Positions 36,361 to 47,171 of a stretch of DNA of 64,000 nucleotides are shown one piece after another; position 1 is the first letter of the stretch, and each line of letters opens with the position of its first letter. The stretch comes from Phragmites australis (taxonomy: Eukaryota > Streptophyta > Magnoliopsida > Poales > Poaceae), in contig NC_084924.1 in the NCBI RefSeq assembly GCF_958298935.1, forward strand, positions 5,208,001 to 5,272,000, given 5' to 3'. Made by a program: the position numbers and the translations under genes. The notes under the pieces were generated by a model. It did no database searches, had not been told where the DNA came from, and saw nothing but the letters and a program-made list of their open reading frames with translations.

Positions 36361-37753
36361 CCTTCAAATAAGTATTTCCTATGATAAACCTAAGTAACAA
36401 CCCAAGAAGGAAGAAAGTGGTCCTTTTGGAGGAATGAAGTGGCATGCTAGATAAATCCAAAACCATGTTCTTGATTGCTTTCCTTTTCGAAAAACAAAAA
36501 TGCCCCTAACAAATTAACTACTTTCATCTTTGTCATTTTTTTCTAGGGCAAATCGCAAGAGTTTTATCAACTCAAAGCCTTAAAGCAAGGTAACACTCTT
36601 AGGTAACCGCATGAACAAGGAGTTCAGAGATGCAGTTTGTCCAATGTGGCGGTTTTGCCACACTTAACTAATGGAGTTGCTGGACATCACCTCCTTGCAC
36701 AGTAATGTCCAGGCAATGATGGCCTTATATCACGCCGAATATGAGCAAAAGCCAAGTCTCACAATGACACAAAATATCTTACATGATAAATACATATAAT
36801 AGTTCGACTCTGCTGCATATTGCATAACAAACTAAACGACATTTTCACTTTCACACTAACAAATTAAACCCGTTAAATCCATATTTAGAAAGAGAAGAAA
36901 ATTGTACTCAATGAGACCTTCTCATGAACTGGGTCTATGGCTCTATTTAAAATGTAGGAGTTAAACCGGTTGCTGCAGAAGTGGCCCTACAAGATCAAAT
37001 ATATGCCAAAGGACTCTACAATGCTATGGTCAATTGTCAAGATCTCCTCTACCGGCGCTGATAAGCAAGATGGTTACTAGACTCTCCGTAAATAAAAGGG
37101 AGGTGCTATATGTTGGCTGACTGAATTTGATTTTAAGGATAATTTCAATCGCTTCTCTTAGATGTAGAATAGAACGATGAGTTCTCCTGCACCGTCTTGG
37201 CTCTCCTATCTTTAACGGCTCTCTATCACTCTCTTCATGCTAACCTAACTTTATATGAGTAGGTTCCTTGACATCCCTGCTACCTACCTGGCACACACGG
37301 CACCAACGCCACCGCCTTCGTCACAAGCTCTACCAAGCCACAACCCACCGCATATCCAACCGCCACCCCGAGCCTCCGTTTTAAATTTGGTTGGTCCCAA
37401 ACACTCTAAAATCCCAAAACCACTAGCTCTAACATTGCCCGTAGCGTTCAGTTGCTTGCCGAAAACACTAGCTCTTTTAACCTTGACGAGTCCCTAGCAC
37501 TCTAAAATCCCAAAACCACAAATCTTAACCTTGGTATGTGGCCTTCAGTTGCTCGTTGACCGAAATCCCTCATGTTTTTGAATCATTGAAAAACTGGAGA
37601 TGCATAAATAAAAATGATAAATGGTTTTCCTCTAAACATCACATGTTAACCTTAGAACATAGATGAAAAACAAAAAACAGAATGCCGATCGGTGGGCCAC
37701 CGTACCTTTTAACCATGGTGGGCCCCACTCCGAGTCCAGGGTACAAAACCGAG
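36361..37753. other. Intergenic DNA upstream of the HLS1-like gene
   Basis: No gene seen. A Pro/Thr-rich open frame at 37,255-37,497 has no motifs and follows no promoter. The last 150 bp contain the promoter described next. Confidence 0.4.
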
Positions 37754-37760
37754 TATAAAT
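37754..37760 (+). promoter_or_regulatory. TATA box of the HLS1-like gene
   Basis: TATAAAT followed by 'agctgcaactccctccc', a CT-rich probable start region about 30 bp later. The first ATG downstream of it on the plus strand is the gene's start at 38,436. Confidence 0.6.
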
Positions 37761-38435
37761 AGCTGCAACTCCCTCCCACGCCATCAGCAGTGGCCAGCCG
37801 CCCTCCCCTGTGCTGTGCTGTGCTGTGCTGTGGATCGCTACGCCACTGTCACCACTCGCTAGTCACCACATCCATCCGCCTACAGCGCAGCGCTGCACTG
37901 CAGCATCTCCTATAGGCTGTAGCACCTTGTTCTCCGATCCTACCGGTCTTCTTCCCTGCAAAGCCTGCGGCAAGACGCGCTCCGCTCCAAAACTCAAACG
38001 CCTTTACCTGTCTTACTGTCTAGCTCCTCCTGCTTCGAAATCGCTTCGCCTTGATCCAGAAGGAAAGCGGCTACTAGCTAGTTCAGCTGAGGTCTGCCCT
38101 GCGCACGCAATCCTGGTAGCAAGCTAGACGCCGCCAGTTATTGCACCGGGGATATCGCTGCGCGGTGAGCGGCGGATAGCTGCGCTGCTACTCCGTGCGT
38201 GTGGGGGAGGAGTAATTGTGGAGGAGGCAGGCACGCAAAAGAACGCCCTCGCTTCCCTCGCGCCTTCACGTGATCCATACTTGCGGCCTCCTACCCGTAG
38301 CTAGCTCCTTCCCCTCTTGCGACTATATCAAGCACCAATCACACACACACCCAGCTCCTCTCCTAGCGTCTACCAGCTCCTGCTCTCGCGGCGGCTGCCG
38401 CCAAGAAAGCGAGGGTGACCGGCCGCCGGAGAGAG
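37761..38435 (+). other. Probable 5' leader of the HLS1-like gene, free of ATG
   Basis: Reading all three frames I find no ATG in about 675 bp between the TATA box and the gene start. Such a long ATG-free stretch suggests a genuine 5' UTR. It contains a (TGTGC)n run of about five units (about 37,809-37,832), a short (CA)n and CT-rich patches. An intron inside the leader cannot be excluded. Confidence 0.55.
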
Positions 38436-40139
38436 ATGGTTGAGGCGGCGGCGGCGGCCGTGGTGGTGCGAGAGTACGACGGCGAGAGCGAGCGCGACCG
38501 CGGCGGCGTGGAGGAGGTGGAGCGCGCGTGCGAGGTTGGGTCCAGCGGCGCCGGCAAGATGTGCCTCTTCACGGACCTCCTCGGCGACCCGCTCTGCCGC
38601 ATTCGCAACTCGCCGGCCTACCTCATGCTGGTACGTACGTACGTGCTCGCTCGCTCTGTCTGCTCTCTACTTACGTGGTGGCTGCAGCGAAGGCCCAGCC
38701 AGATGCAGGTGAGCTGCACGGCTCGCTCGATCTGGCTAGCTAGCCTACCACCTGTCCTCCTCCCCGTCCCCCATGCTTCCCGCCCTCCTGTTCCGGTCTT
38801 GTTTCCTTTCGTGTCGTCGTGTTTCGTTTCGTTTTGTTTTTTCTTTTCCTCTCGTTCGGGCGTGGGTCCCGGCTGGAGAAGCTCAACTAATTAATGGACT
38901 GCCCGAAATGCATGTTTGAACCGCCTGGACACGGAAAGGTCGCGGAGACAGCAACCGGCGGTGGGGAAGCTAACGGCACGGAGATCGCCGGACTAGTCCG
39001 CGGCTGCGTCAAGTCCGTCGTCTCCAGTTCCACCCAGACCAGGGATCCCATCTACACCAAGGTCGGCTACATCCTCGGCCTCCGTGTCTCGCCGAGCCAC
39101 CGGTACGTACGTGCATATGCATCAAGAAACGTACTACTCTACTATACTGCTGTACATGACATTGGTTATACCAGTTTTTTCTTTGTTGTACTGCGAATGC
39201 TGTTTTCAAGAATCATGAGAAGGAAAACGGAAAACGGAAAAGATTGTAACTTTGTGCTGCTGTTGCCGTGGCTGCTCGTTTTGCTGCAGGAGGAAGGGGG
39301 TGGGGAAGAAGCTGGTGGATCGGATGGAGGAATGGTTCCGGCAAATGCGGGCCGAGTACTCGTACATGGCGACGGAGCAAGACAACGAGGCGTCGGTGCG
39401 GCTCTTCACCAGCCGCTGCGGCTACGCCAAGTTCCGCACGCCGTCCGTGCTCGTGCACCCGGTGTTCGGCCACGCGCTCGAGCCCTCGCGGAGCTCGGCC
39501 ATCGTGCCCCTTGAGCCGCGCGAGGCCGAGCTGCTCTATCGTTGGCACTTCGCCGCCGTCGAGTTCTTCCCCGCCGACATCGACGCCGTGCTGTTCAATG
39601 CCCTGTCCCTCGGCACGTTCCTGGCCGTGCCGGCGGGGGCGCGGTGGGAGGGGGTGGAGGCGTTCCTGGCGGCGCCGCCGGCGTCGTGGGCCGTGCTGAG
39701 CGTGTGGAACTGCATGAACGCCTTCCGCCTCGAGGTGCGCGGCGCGCCGCGCCTGATGCGCGCCGCGGCGGGCGCGACACGGCTGGTGGACCGCGCGGCG
39801 CCGTGGCTCAAGATCCCCTCCATCCCCAACCTGTTCGCGCCGTTCGGGCTCTACTTCCTGTACGGCCTCGGCGGCGCCGGCCCGGACGCCCCGCGGCTCG
39901 CGCGCGCGCTGTGCCGCCACGCGCACAACATGGCACGCAGCGGCGGCTGTGGCGTCGTGGCCACCGAGGTCGGCGCCTGCGAGCCCGTCCGCGCTGGGGT
40001 GCCGCACTGGGCGCGCCTCGGCGCCGAGGACCTCTGGTGCATCAAGCGGCTCGCCGACGGCTACAGCGACGGGCCGCTCGGCGATTGGACCAAGGCGCCG
40101 GCCGGGCACTCCATATTCATTGACCCGAGGGAGTTTTAG
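38436..40139 (+). CDS. HLS1-like: HOOKLESS1-like GNAT-family N-acetyltransferase (three exons, 402 aa)
   Basis: Exons are 38,436-38,630, 38,939-39,102 and 39,290-40,139, spliced at gtacgt/ag sites in correct phase, with the stop TAG at 40,137. The length is 402 aa, against about 403 for Arabidopsis HLS1. The N-terminus has 'VVVREYD' and 'LFTDLLGDPLCRIRNSPAYL'. The GNAT acetyl-CoA loop is 'VSPSHRRKGVGKKL' (residues 115-128, R-x-x-G-x-G at 120-125), followed by 'MEEWFRQMRAEYSYMATEQD'. The HLS1-specific C-terminal half includes 'SWAVLSVWNC' and ends 'WTKAPAGHSIFIDPREF'. HLS1 proteins are nuclear regulators that link ethylene, auxin and light in differential growth (apical hook in dicots) and are proposed to acetylate histones. 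The role in a grass is inferred. The first ATG after the TATA box is used. GC content is high, as usual for grass genes. No defect is seen, and I judge it functional. Confidence 0.92.
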
Positions 40140-41255
40140 GTTGATAAATACACTTAGGCTTTTAGGTTTTTTTTCCACGGCCGTTCGATCGCGCATCCGA
40201 TGGCTCCTAGAGTAGCTTCCCAACTCAACCTTTTGAGTTTCAAACACGCGGTACATTTACTTGTACTTTCCACTAGTACTTAGTTAAATTTCGTATGTTT
40301 AGATGTGAATACAGTACAGCAGCTCTTCCTTCTACTTGGATGGAAACGGGAGCTGCTGCCTAGTTGTAACCGGTTCGTACTGGACCAGAGTTGAGACCAG
40401 CCTTTTAGTACCTTCTCCTTTTATGTCCTTTTCAGAGAACTAGAAAGGTTTGTTAGATTTGCTTCTTTTGTTTGGAGGATATATGCGTCCCCTCTCCCAC
40501 AATAGATGCTGCCTGAGATCTTTGGGATTCTTTGCGGGGCTTTGATCCGGTTTCGATCGAATCTGTGGTTGTTTGGATTTTGCTTACTGTGACCCGGTGG
40601 CTGCTCCGGTCCCATCCGAGATCGATCAAAGTTGAGCTCAAGATCGTGGAGATAATGATTTGATCAGGACGTGAGAATATAATCCTGAGATTGTACGTTT
40701 GTCTTGTATTTTAGTTTGATTTTTTGTAAGGCAATTTGAGAAATTTAAATATTGGCTGTTGACTCAAATTGGTAGTAGAGATCATTATTAAGTGAAATTA
40801 CTACGTAGTTAGTCTGTTTACCTTTCTTTGAGATGATTAGATTTGTATTTTGCATGCGAGACGGTATTATGAATGCGATGTAAGGACATGTGGTTAGTTG
40901 TCTTTACTGTTTTTCAAACTATGTTAAATTGTCGGCTTAGTGTTGCAATGGAATTAAAACTTTTGTCATACACTTCATTTACAAAAACATGACATTTCGA
41001 AAGTGATTCGACTTATAAAAACTATCAATAACTTTAAAAGTATTTTGATTGGAAACTAAAAATAATGTGTAAATTTGCTTTAAAAAGTAGTTTTTAATAA
41101 CTTTTTAATATATAACTATATATTCAAATAGAAAATAATGATCAAATCTACAATAATGATCTAACCTATCACTAATGTTTTCGTGACCAAAGTGAGTAGC
41201 TTTATTAGTTGAATTAGATACTTTATCATTTATTGGATAATCATTAGTTATTAGA
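40140..41255. other. 3' flank of the HLS1-like gene
   Basis: The first few hundred bases are the likely 3' UTR. No perfect AATAAA was seen close to the stop. The rest becomes AT-rich with no feature. Confidence 0.4.
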
Positions 41256-41536
41256 TACTCTCTTGGATCCAAAATATAAATCGCTTTATGATTCCTATCG
41301 GTCAATCTTTTTTATCTTTGACAGTTAAATATAAAGAATTTGATAGAATAGCAACATAAAGATAGATGTGAGTAGGTTCATCAAAAAAAAACTTTGAGAA
41401 AATATAATTCTTTTATTTTAGATATCATATATGTTATAGAAATTAATCGTCAAAGTTCCAACAGTAGATCATGTCGATGTTCAATTAAGAAAATTATATC
41501 GATGTCCTAAATAACTTATATTTTTTATCGAAAGTA
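41256..41536. mobile_element. Decayed Stowaway-like MITE
   Basis: TA then CTCTCTTGGATCCAAAATAT at 41,258. The right end 'acttatattttttatcgaaag' followed by TA (41,535-41,536) is its imperfect complement. Length (277 bp) and AT-rich interior fit Stowaway, but the termini have many mismatches. Confidence 0.55.
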
Positions 41537-43425
41537 ATATTTTCATCCCATATAGGCTATTGAAGATAAATTTAGGATCACATATCACAGGAACGCGAGA
41601 ATAAGTGTTCCAAACACGAGCAAGGGCTTTGCAACATCGTCCCACCAGACGATTCCCGGTCACGGCGACGACCCAAGGACAACAACAACAAGACTTCATC
41701 GATCGAGTCACGCGACGAATTGACTTGACGACTGAATGCCGAAACTATTTAGGTCATCAGCTTGAAAAGAAATTCGGGGCTAATCAGGTGCCTCGAGTCG
41801 AGCAGCCGTGCGCCACATACGGACGGCGGTCGCGTCCGTCGCCGTCGTTCATGTTTTCCAACGAAGTTCTAAACGAAAGGACGAGGCGAAAAGGCTAGTG
41901 GGATGGAACGGCGACGCTGTGCGCAGCCGCGCACGGCGAGCTCCCCCTCGCTGATCCTGGCGCCATCGCAATCACATCGCGCCGTGCGCCGCCGTGCATG
42001 TTTAAAGGCTCTCACGGCGCTGTAGCCGTCTGACGTGACACGCCGACAAGGCCGTCTCTGAAATTAACTGCACCGGCGTCTCGGCGCCATGCGGATGCGA
42101 GCCTCACTGCCTCAGCCTCGGTCGCCTGAAAACGACTGAGATTTCAGTCAATGACCACGCCTGCGGGATTCTAATCCGACGCCTCATGTGTTTCGTCTTC
42201 ACAGCCTCTCTGAAAAGCCAGGCCTACAACCTAGTGCTTGTGGTACTGTATGATGCAACTCGTGATGACCTCATAGCTCACTCGCAGAGCTGATTCTTGA
42301 AGAATCTTGACCTATGAAAACCGAAAGTATTGGGGAGATTTGACATGTTTCTGACTGGAAGCTAATGTTCGTAGCCTCGTAGGTCAGGCTTAATTGGAAC
42401 ATGTCTAATTGTGGTGGGTTTTGGTACCACGTAGATGGACCGGTGCATGCAGGATTATATTTATCTTTTAAGTTTTACCATCTAATCTTCGTCCGAGTAC
42501 ACGCCATTTAGCTCCGCTTTCAACTTGGGATCTTATGGAAGAAATCCCCTCGCAACCGATACATGAGAGAGATGGCCGGGTTCTTTGTCTCGAGGAGAGA
42601 GACGGGTTGCTTGCCATATTGCACTGGAAGCAGAGTAGAGAATTACTTTCTCAGGCATAAATTAAGGTGGATGCTAATGATCATGTATCTGTTTTTGATT
42701 TTTTTTTCAGTCGATGTACTGGACTGTCAAATTTGAATCCAACGATGAATATTTATTCTTCAACCTTAGTCTTGGGTGTTCAACTCCCCTACATCGCTAG
42801 CTCCACATCCGTATCCAACGATGCTCTCACTGCTATGTTAACCTGGCATCCTTGTCTTCCGTTCATAGGCACACCGACTAGTTGTTTTTCACCGTCCGTA
42901 GCCGGTGGCACCCTAAATCTCCTCCACACAGGCCAACCAGTTTTCTTAAGTATTTCTCTAAACCTGTGAAGTACACCAGTAATCTCTAAAATCTTCTCTT
43001 CGAACCCTAAATCTCGCAGGTCGAATCGTAAGCGGCAGTCGTAGTCATACTCCTAAATTTTAAGCACTAAGCCTGAGAAATTAAATCACAAAATTCCCAG
43101 CGCCCGTGTAGACTACACTTATGCCACGTAAGTTCCTGGTGCCTCCAAACCAAGCAGAGGCCAACTGTGCGCCGCCCAAGTAATTCTTCAGGAATCGTGT
43201 GTTGGGGAGCAGCAACCGCATCCTCCAGCAGTTGTTCTTCCTGCCTGCCGCTGCAGGTACCAAGGAGCGGCCCGACGCTGCTCCTGATCGATCACTAATC
43301 CCTGGATTTCCAACCCGGCCTCTGTTGTAACCGATCTTTGTGGGTCCTAATTTCGTGTTTGGACCATCTGGAGGACAGCGGATCCAGCACTCTGCCGATA
43401 TACGCGACCTGTTTGCAACATTTCT
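41537..43425. other. Intergenic DNA, no gene seen
   Basis: The GC-richer part at about 41,600-42,130 and open frames of 60-100 codons (e.g. 42,667-42,969, and the minus strand at 43,081-43,263) show no family motif and no splice structure that I trust. Confidence 0.4.
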
Positions 43426-43830
43426 GTGGCCATGGTTTCATTAACCTACTTATGCTCGCATGATCATAAGTCACGTGGCATCTTTTATCTCAACAACGTA
43501 CGACAAGAACGTTCTCGAGAAACATCGTACGAGAAGATCTTGTTAAGATCACATGCTTCGTCAGATCCAGTACTGCATTATTCTCTAAGACAGCTAGAAG
43601 AATCAATTTCTGGTAAGGTAAAGTTACAGTGACTTTGATGCATGATACTATATCTGAGAACAGGATATATGTTGAAAAGATATTCAAGGGAAAAAGAAGA
43701 AGGCCTATTGGATGGCCTTGAAGCCACAGATTTTGAGATGACTAAATCGTCACAAGCCAAGCAAATTATGCTAAGAAAATGTGTTTATGATGAGTGGATT
43801 GAGGTTCTAACAAACTACGGTGCACCATAA
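43426..43830 (+). CDS. Unidentified small two-exon coding candidate
   Basis: From the ATG at 43,426 a frame contains 'SYEKILLRSHASSDPVLHYS' and 'LRQLEESISG'. It then meets gtaagg at 43,613. If spliced to the AG at 43,663, the frame continues with 'YMLKRYSREKEEGLLDGLEA' and 'LRKCVYDEWIEVLTNYGAP' to a stop at 43,830 (about 117 aa). The intron would be only 51 bp, below the usual plant minimum, and without splicing a TGA ends the frame. The composition is protein-like (charged, helical), but no family is recognised. It may be a real small gene, an exon of a larger captured gene or a pseudogene. Confidence 0.3.
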
Positions 43831-45315
43831 CTCTGGTTGTGAATCAAATTGTGATCACATACGGTCCCAAACTTGCTTGACTTTTGTTTGACAAAGAGTG
43901 TTTTTACATTACAGAAATGCACGATCAAAATCTCCTAAAAGACCAAGAATAAAAAAAAAGCTCAAAGATCCTCTCATGTAACCCATTACAGCAAACAAAA
44001 ATATAGATCTGTGGTACTGATATGAGATGTTGATAGTAGGACGTTACGAAATATTCTATAAAACTAATGCTGAATCGAAATTCACTGCGATTAAACTTTG
44101 GCGTTGCTGAATCGAAGAACATAATCTTATAAAGCCGGTAATATTTTCCCTTTAGGTCTCTAGTATTTTCCACGTTTCGGTGCTGCCTTTTTCATTAGCT
44201 TGGCTGTGAACTTTTGCACTTCTTGTTTCTTTTCCCTCCCTTCTCTCTCTGTTTTTTTTTTTAATTTTTTGAAGGAATTCACTCCCTTCTCACGTGGTGC
44301 CACCAATACCTAGTCGAGTGGTTTTGATTGCTAGTTCCCGTATTATAAGTAGAGAAGCACATGCGCCAACATCACCATAGTTCACTATTCACATGCTCAA
44401 CCGTCTGAGGCTGCAAATCCATCTCTTAGCTCACTTTAGAATTTTTTTGAGAGTACAAGTCTAGATGCACTTAATCATGTACACCATACTCACATTCACA
44501 TATATTTATGTTGATGCATCCTAACACACGTTTAAATTAGAGACTTAACCTCAAGTAGCACGGGGCTCATGCTTTGACTACTAAACATACTAACATGTGT
44601 ATATATTATTTCTCTCATAATTTAATCTAAAGAAAATATAAGCATCCGTACCAAATTCTGGACTCAAACTTAGGTGGTCAGGTTCTACCAAAGGGATCAT
44701 AATCAACTGAATCACTCAAGCAAGAAACAAATCCATGACCTCACGGAGCATAAACATAACCTAGTTTAAGGCCCATAACTGGGCCAGTAACCTGTCTACA
44801 CTCTAGAAGGCAAGAACTACTACGCATTCATGGCCTATTCTGTTACCCTGCCCCATGGCAACTAGCAACTCGTAGGCTCCATTGCTAATGGGTGCACAGA
44901 TTGGGCCAATCTTATTCTTTAATTCCATTTGGAAGCCTGGTCCTCTTAATTTCTTTTCTTTTTTTGAAATCGATTTTTTACAAGGAAAATTTGCATTCCA
45001 TTAACCAGTGGCTACCAGCAGTTCGCCGGACACCGTTAAGATTTAGAGTTAAGGTTTAGAGTTTAGCGCTTATAACTGATACCAAACTAGAGGCCTGATC
45101 AAACCAGATCGGACCAGGAACCACCCGTTAGCACCGTGCGGCCAAACAGTCCGCTGCACCATTACAGACTCTGGTGTTTTGGAGTACACTTTTTGCTTGA
45201 AAGGTGGAACACACACTTTTCAGAGAGGACTCGGACTCGGTTTCAGCTGATCCTTCTTTTAAGTTTTTCAGGCCCAACGGAATTTTCAGAGGGGATGGAA
45301 CGTAGCTCGATCGAG
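43831..45315. other. Intergenic DNA, no gene seen
   Basis: AT-rich with no terminal repeats or long frames. A frame at 45,136-45,363 runs into the TA repeat and is not called. Confidence 0.4.
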
Positions 45316-45500
45316 AATATATATATATATATATATAGGAAAACTAGTATGTACTCATATTAGAGTATCTTAGAATTAGTATTAGAGTATACTAAAAATG
45401 ATAAAAGAGTATAAAGTGTTTGTTTAGGTGGTATATTGCATGTGGGAGTACATACTCCTAGGGGTATAGAATAGGTGTCCTATATATATATATATATGTC
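45316..45500. mobile_element. Small inverted-repeat element bounded by (TA)n tracts (Micron-like)
   Basis: A TA tract at about 45,318-45,338 followed by 'ggaaaactagtatgtactca' is mirrored by '...gtacatactcctaggggta' and a second TA tract at about 45,480-45,497. The ends are complementary around 'atatataggA' and 'agtatgtact'. A short element between two TA microsatellites is the arrangement known for Micron MITEs of grasses. Confidence 0.4.
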
Positions 45501-46520
45501 AGTACCTTCCTGATTCAGTGCACACACACTGTGACGTGCTTTCCATTTCACACATTTTGTTATACTTCTTTGCTGATGTTGTATCATAAGTCGATCAAAG
45601 ACTTTTCAAATTCTTGGGCCATTCAAACAAACATTGATGTATTTGGTACTGAATTGGATTTGTTTTGCCTTCAAAAAAGAATGTACTCATTTGATTCTCT
45701 TAGTTGTTTGTCCTGTGACCTACCAGATTATTTTTATTGTATGATATCTTATATTTAATTGCCAGTTCCGAGTTCAACTATGGCATGCAGGCAGCTTCTC
45801 AAGAATTATACATGAAATATGTGGCAGCTACATTTCACTGTATCAGCACGTTTAGTATCTGTAAGCAAGATCTTTTCCTTTTAAGTATATCTGGATGCAG
45901 TCATGCAAGAGCTGGAAGCAAGGTCCAGGGTTTTCGACTCTGTAATGAAAGGTACTGAAAACATTTTGCTCTTCCTGGCAATGCAAGTTCAATCACCTCA
46001 TTCAATTCATCGCATCTCATTCCTGATTCCAGATTGCAGATTATGCGTCAAGGTTGTAGCCTTGTTCTTTTGGTGTGAGCAGATCGCATGGTGGGTGCTT
46101 TTGAGATTTACTGCTGTATAAAACTAACAGGTAATTTATCTGCACTATTTGTTGTCAAGCGCAGGAATATCTGAGCTGAGATTTGACTAAGATAGTCAGA
46201 CTTGTTCTTTCTGTAATATTCTCTGGCCCTCTTCACCTTGCAGGAGTCAGGAATCAAATACTACTATGCAGTCTCCAGTTTAAGAACATGGCACTTCCCC
46301 GCTCCTGCTGAGCAATACCAGGTTTTTTCAAAACCCAAAGATGTATTGCCCTTCAGTATGTTCTTGTGCATTATTTTGTTATCCAAATAGAAACCATGCA
46401 CTTGTCCAGATTTATCACATGGATGACCCTACAACCTACAAAGAGTCGGTAAGATCAATCCTTCAGTGCTTCCAGATCTATCACATGGAGGAGATACGGG
46501 ACAGGTAGGCGCTGTAGCAA
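45501..46520 (+). pseudogene. Exon-like fragments of an unidentified gene, plus strand
   Basis: Pieces flanked by plausible splice sites follow one another. 'AASQELYMKYVAATFHC' starts after 'ggcatgcag' (about 45,790). 'MQELEARSRVFDSVMK' lies between 'ggatgcag' and gtactg (about 45,900-45,951). 'ESGIKYYYAVSSLRTWHFPA' then 'PAEQYQ' starts after 'ccttgcag' (about 46,244). 'IYHMDDPTTYKES' starts after 'tgtccag' (about 46,410) and is followed by gtaaga. I do not recognise the protein. No ATG with a promoter and no continuous product is evident, so a truncated or captured gene fragment is more likely than an intact gene. Confidence 0.35.
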
Positions 46521-47170
46521 GATCAAGAGGCACCAGCAGCTAATCAACCACAATGATTCGTCTTCCGGGCGGAACAGGAGAGCTTGTACGGCACCCAAAG
46601 CAAAGGATGATGCTTTCGTTTTGAGTCGGCTGCGGCTCTTCTCCATCAGTTGACGCCGTTTTCGGCCGGACACTGGCCACAGGCGTCGCGTCATGGTCGC
46701 TGCGCGTGGTGAAGCTTTTTTCTGACTATTGGCATGCTCTGCGTTACAACGGGAACGGATATAAAATAGCATAATAAGTATTGATTTAGCTGGTACTTAG
46801 ATATAAAAAAAAAACAAGAAATTGCTAGCCGATGGGGTAAAGAACAGCTAGAGTGGTCATGCAGTGATGTCGGAGTAATGTCGAAATCTATGGTTGAGCA
46901 TTCCTTGCTAGGTTTCAAATAAAAAATATATTATTTATAAAAAATAAAGGAACGAACACGCGCGCGAATGGTGTATCCTTCGACCAAAATAGCACTTCTA
47001 TTTTTTATAGCTCACGTACTCTCGTTATCAAATAAAAATAATACTTTAAGCTAATATTACAAATAATCATCGTTCCAGCATAGATACCCTCAGAGCTAAC
47101 TAAACCCAAAACAAAATCTCAATTCAATATCCATCATCATGCTCTAATGGTCAATTTGTTGATTTTTGAT
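46521..47170. other. Spacer between two unidentified gene pieces
   Basis: No feature beyond short overlapping frames. AT-rich from about 46,900. Confidence 0.4.
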
Positions 47171-47171
47171 G

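Noticed and set aside
39213..40256. A 347-codon minus-strand frame opposite the HLS1-like gene
   Set aside because: Shadow of a GC-rich coding exon; the plus strand gives a full HLS1 family match.
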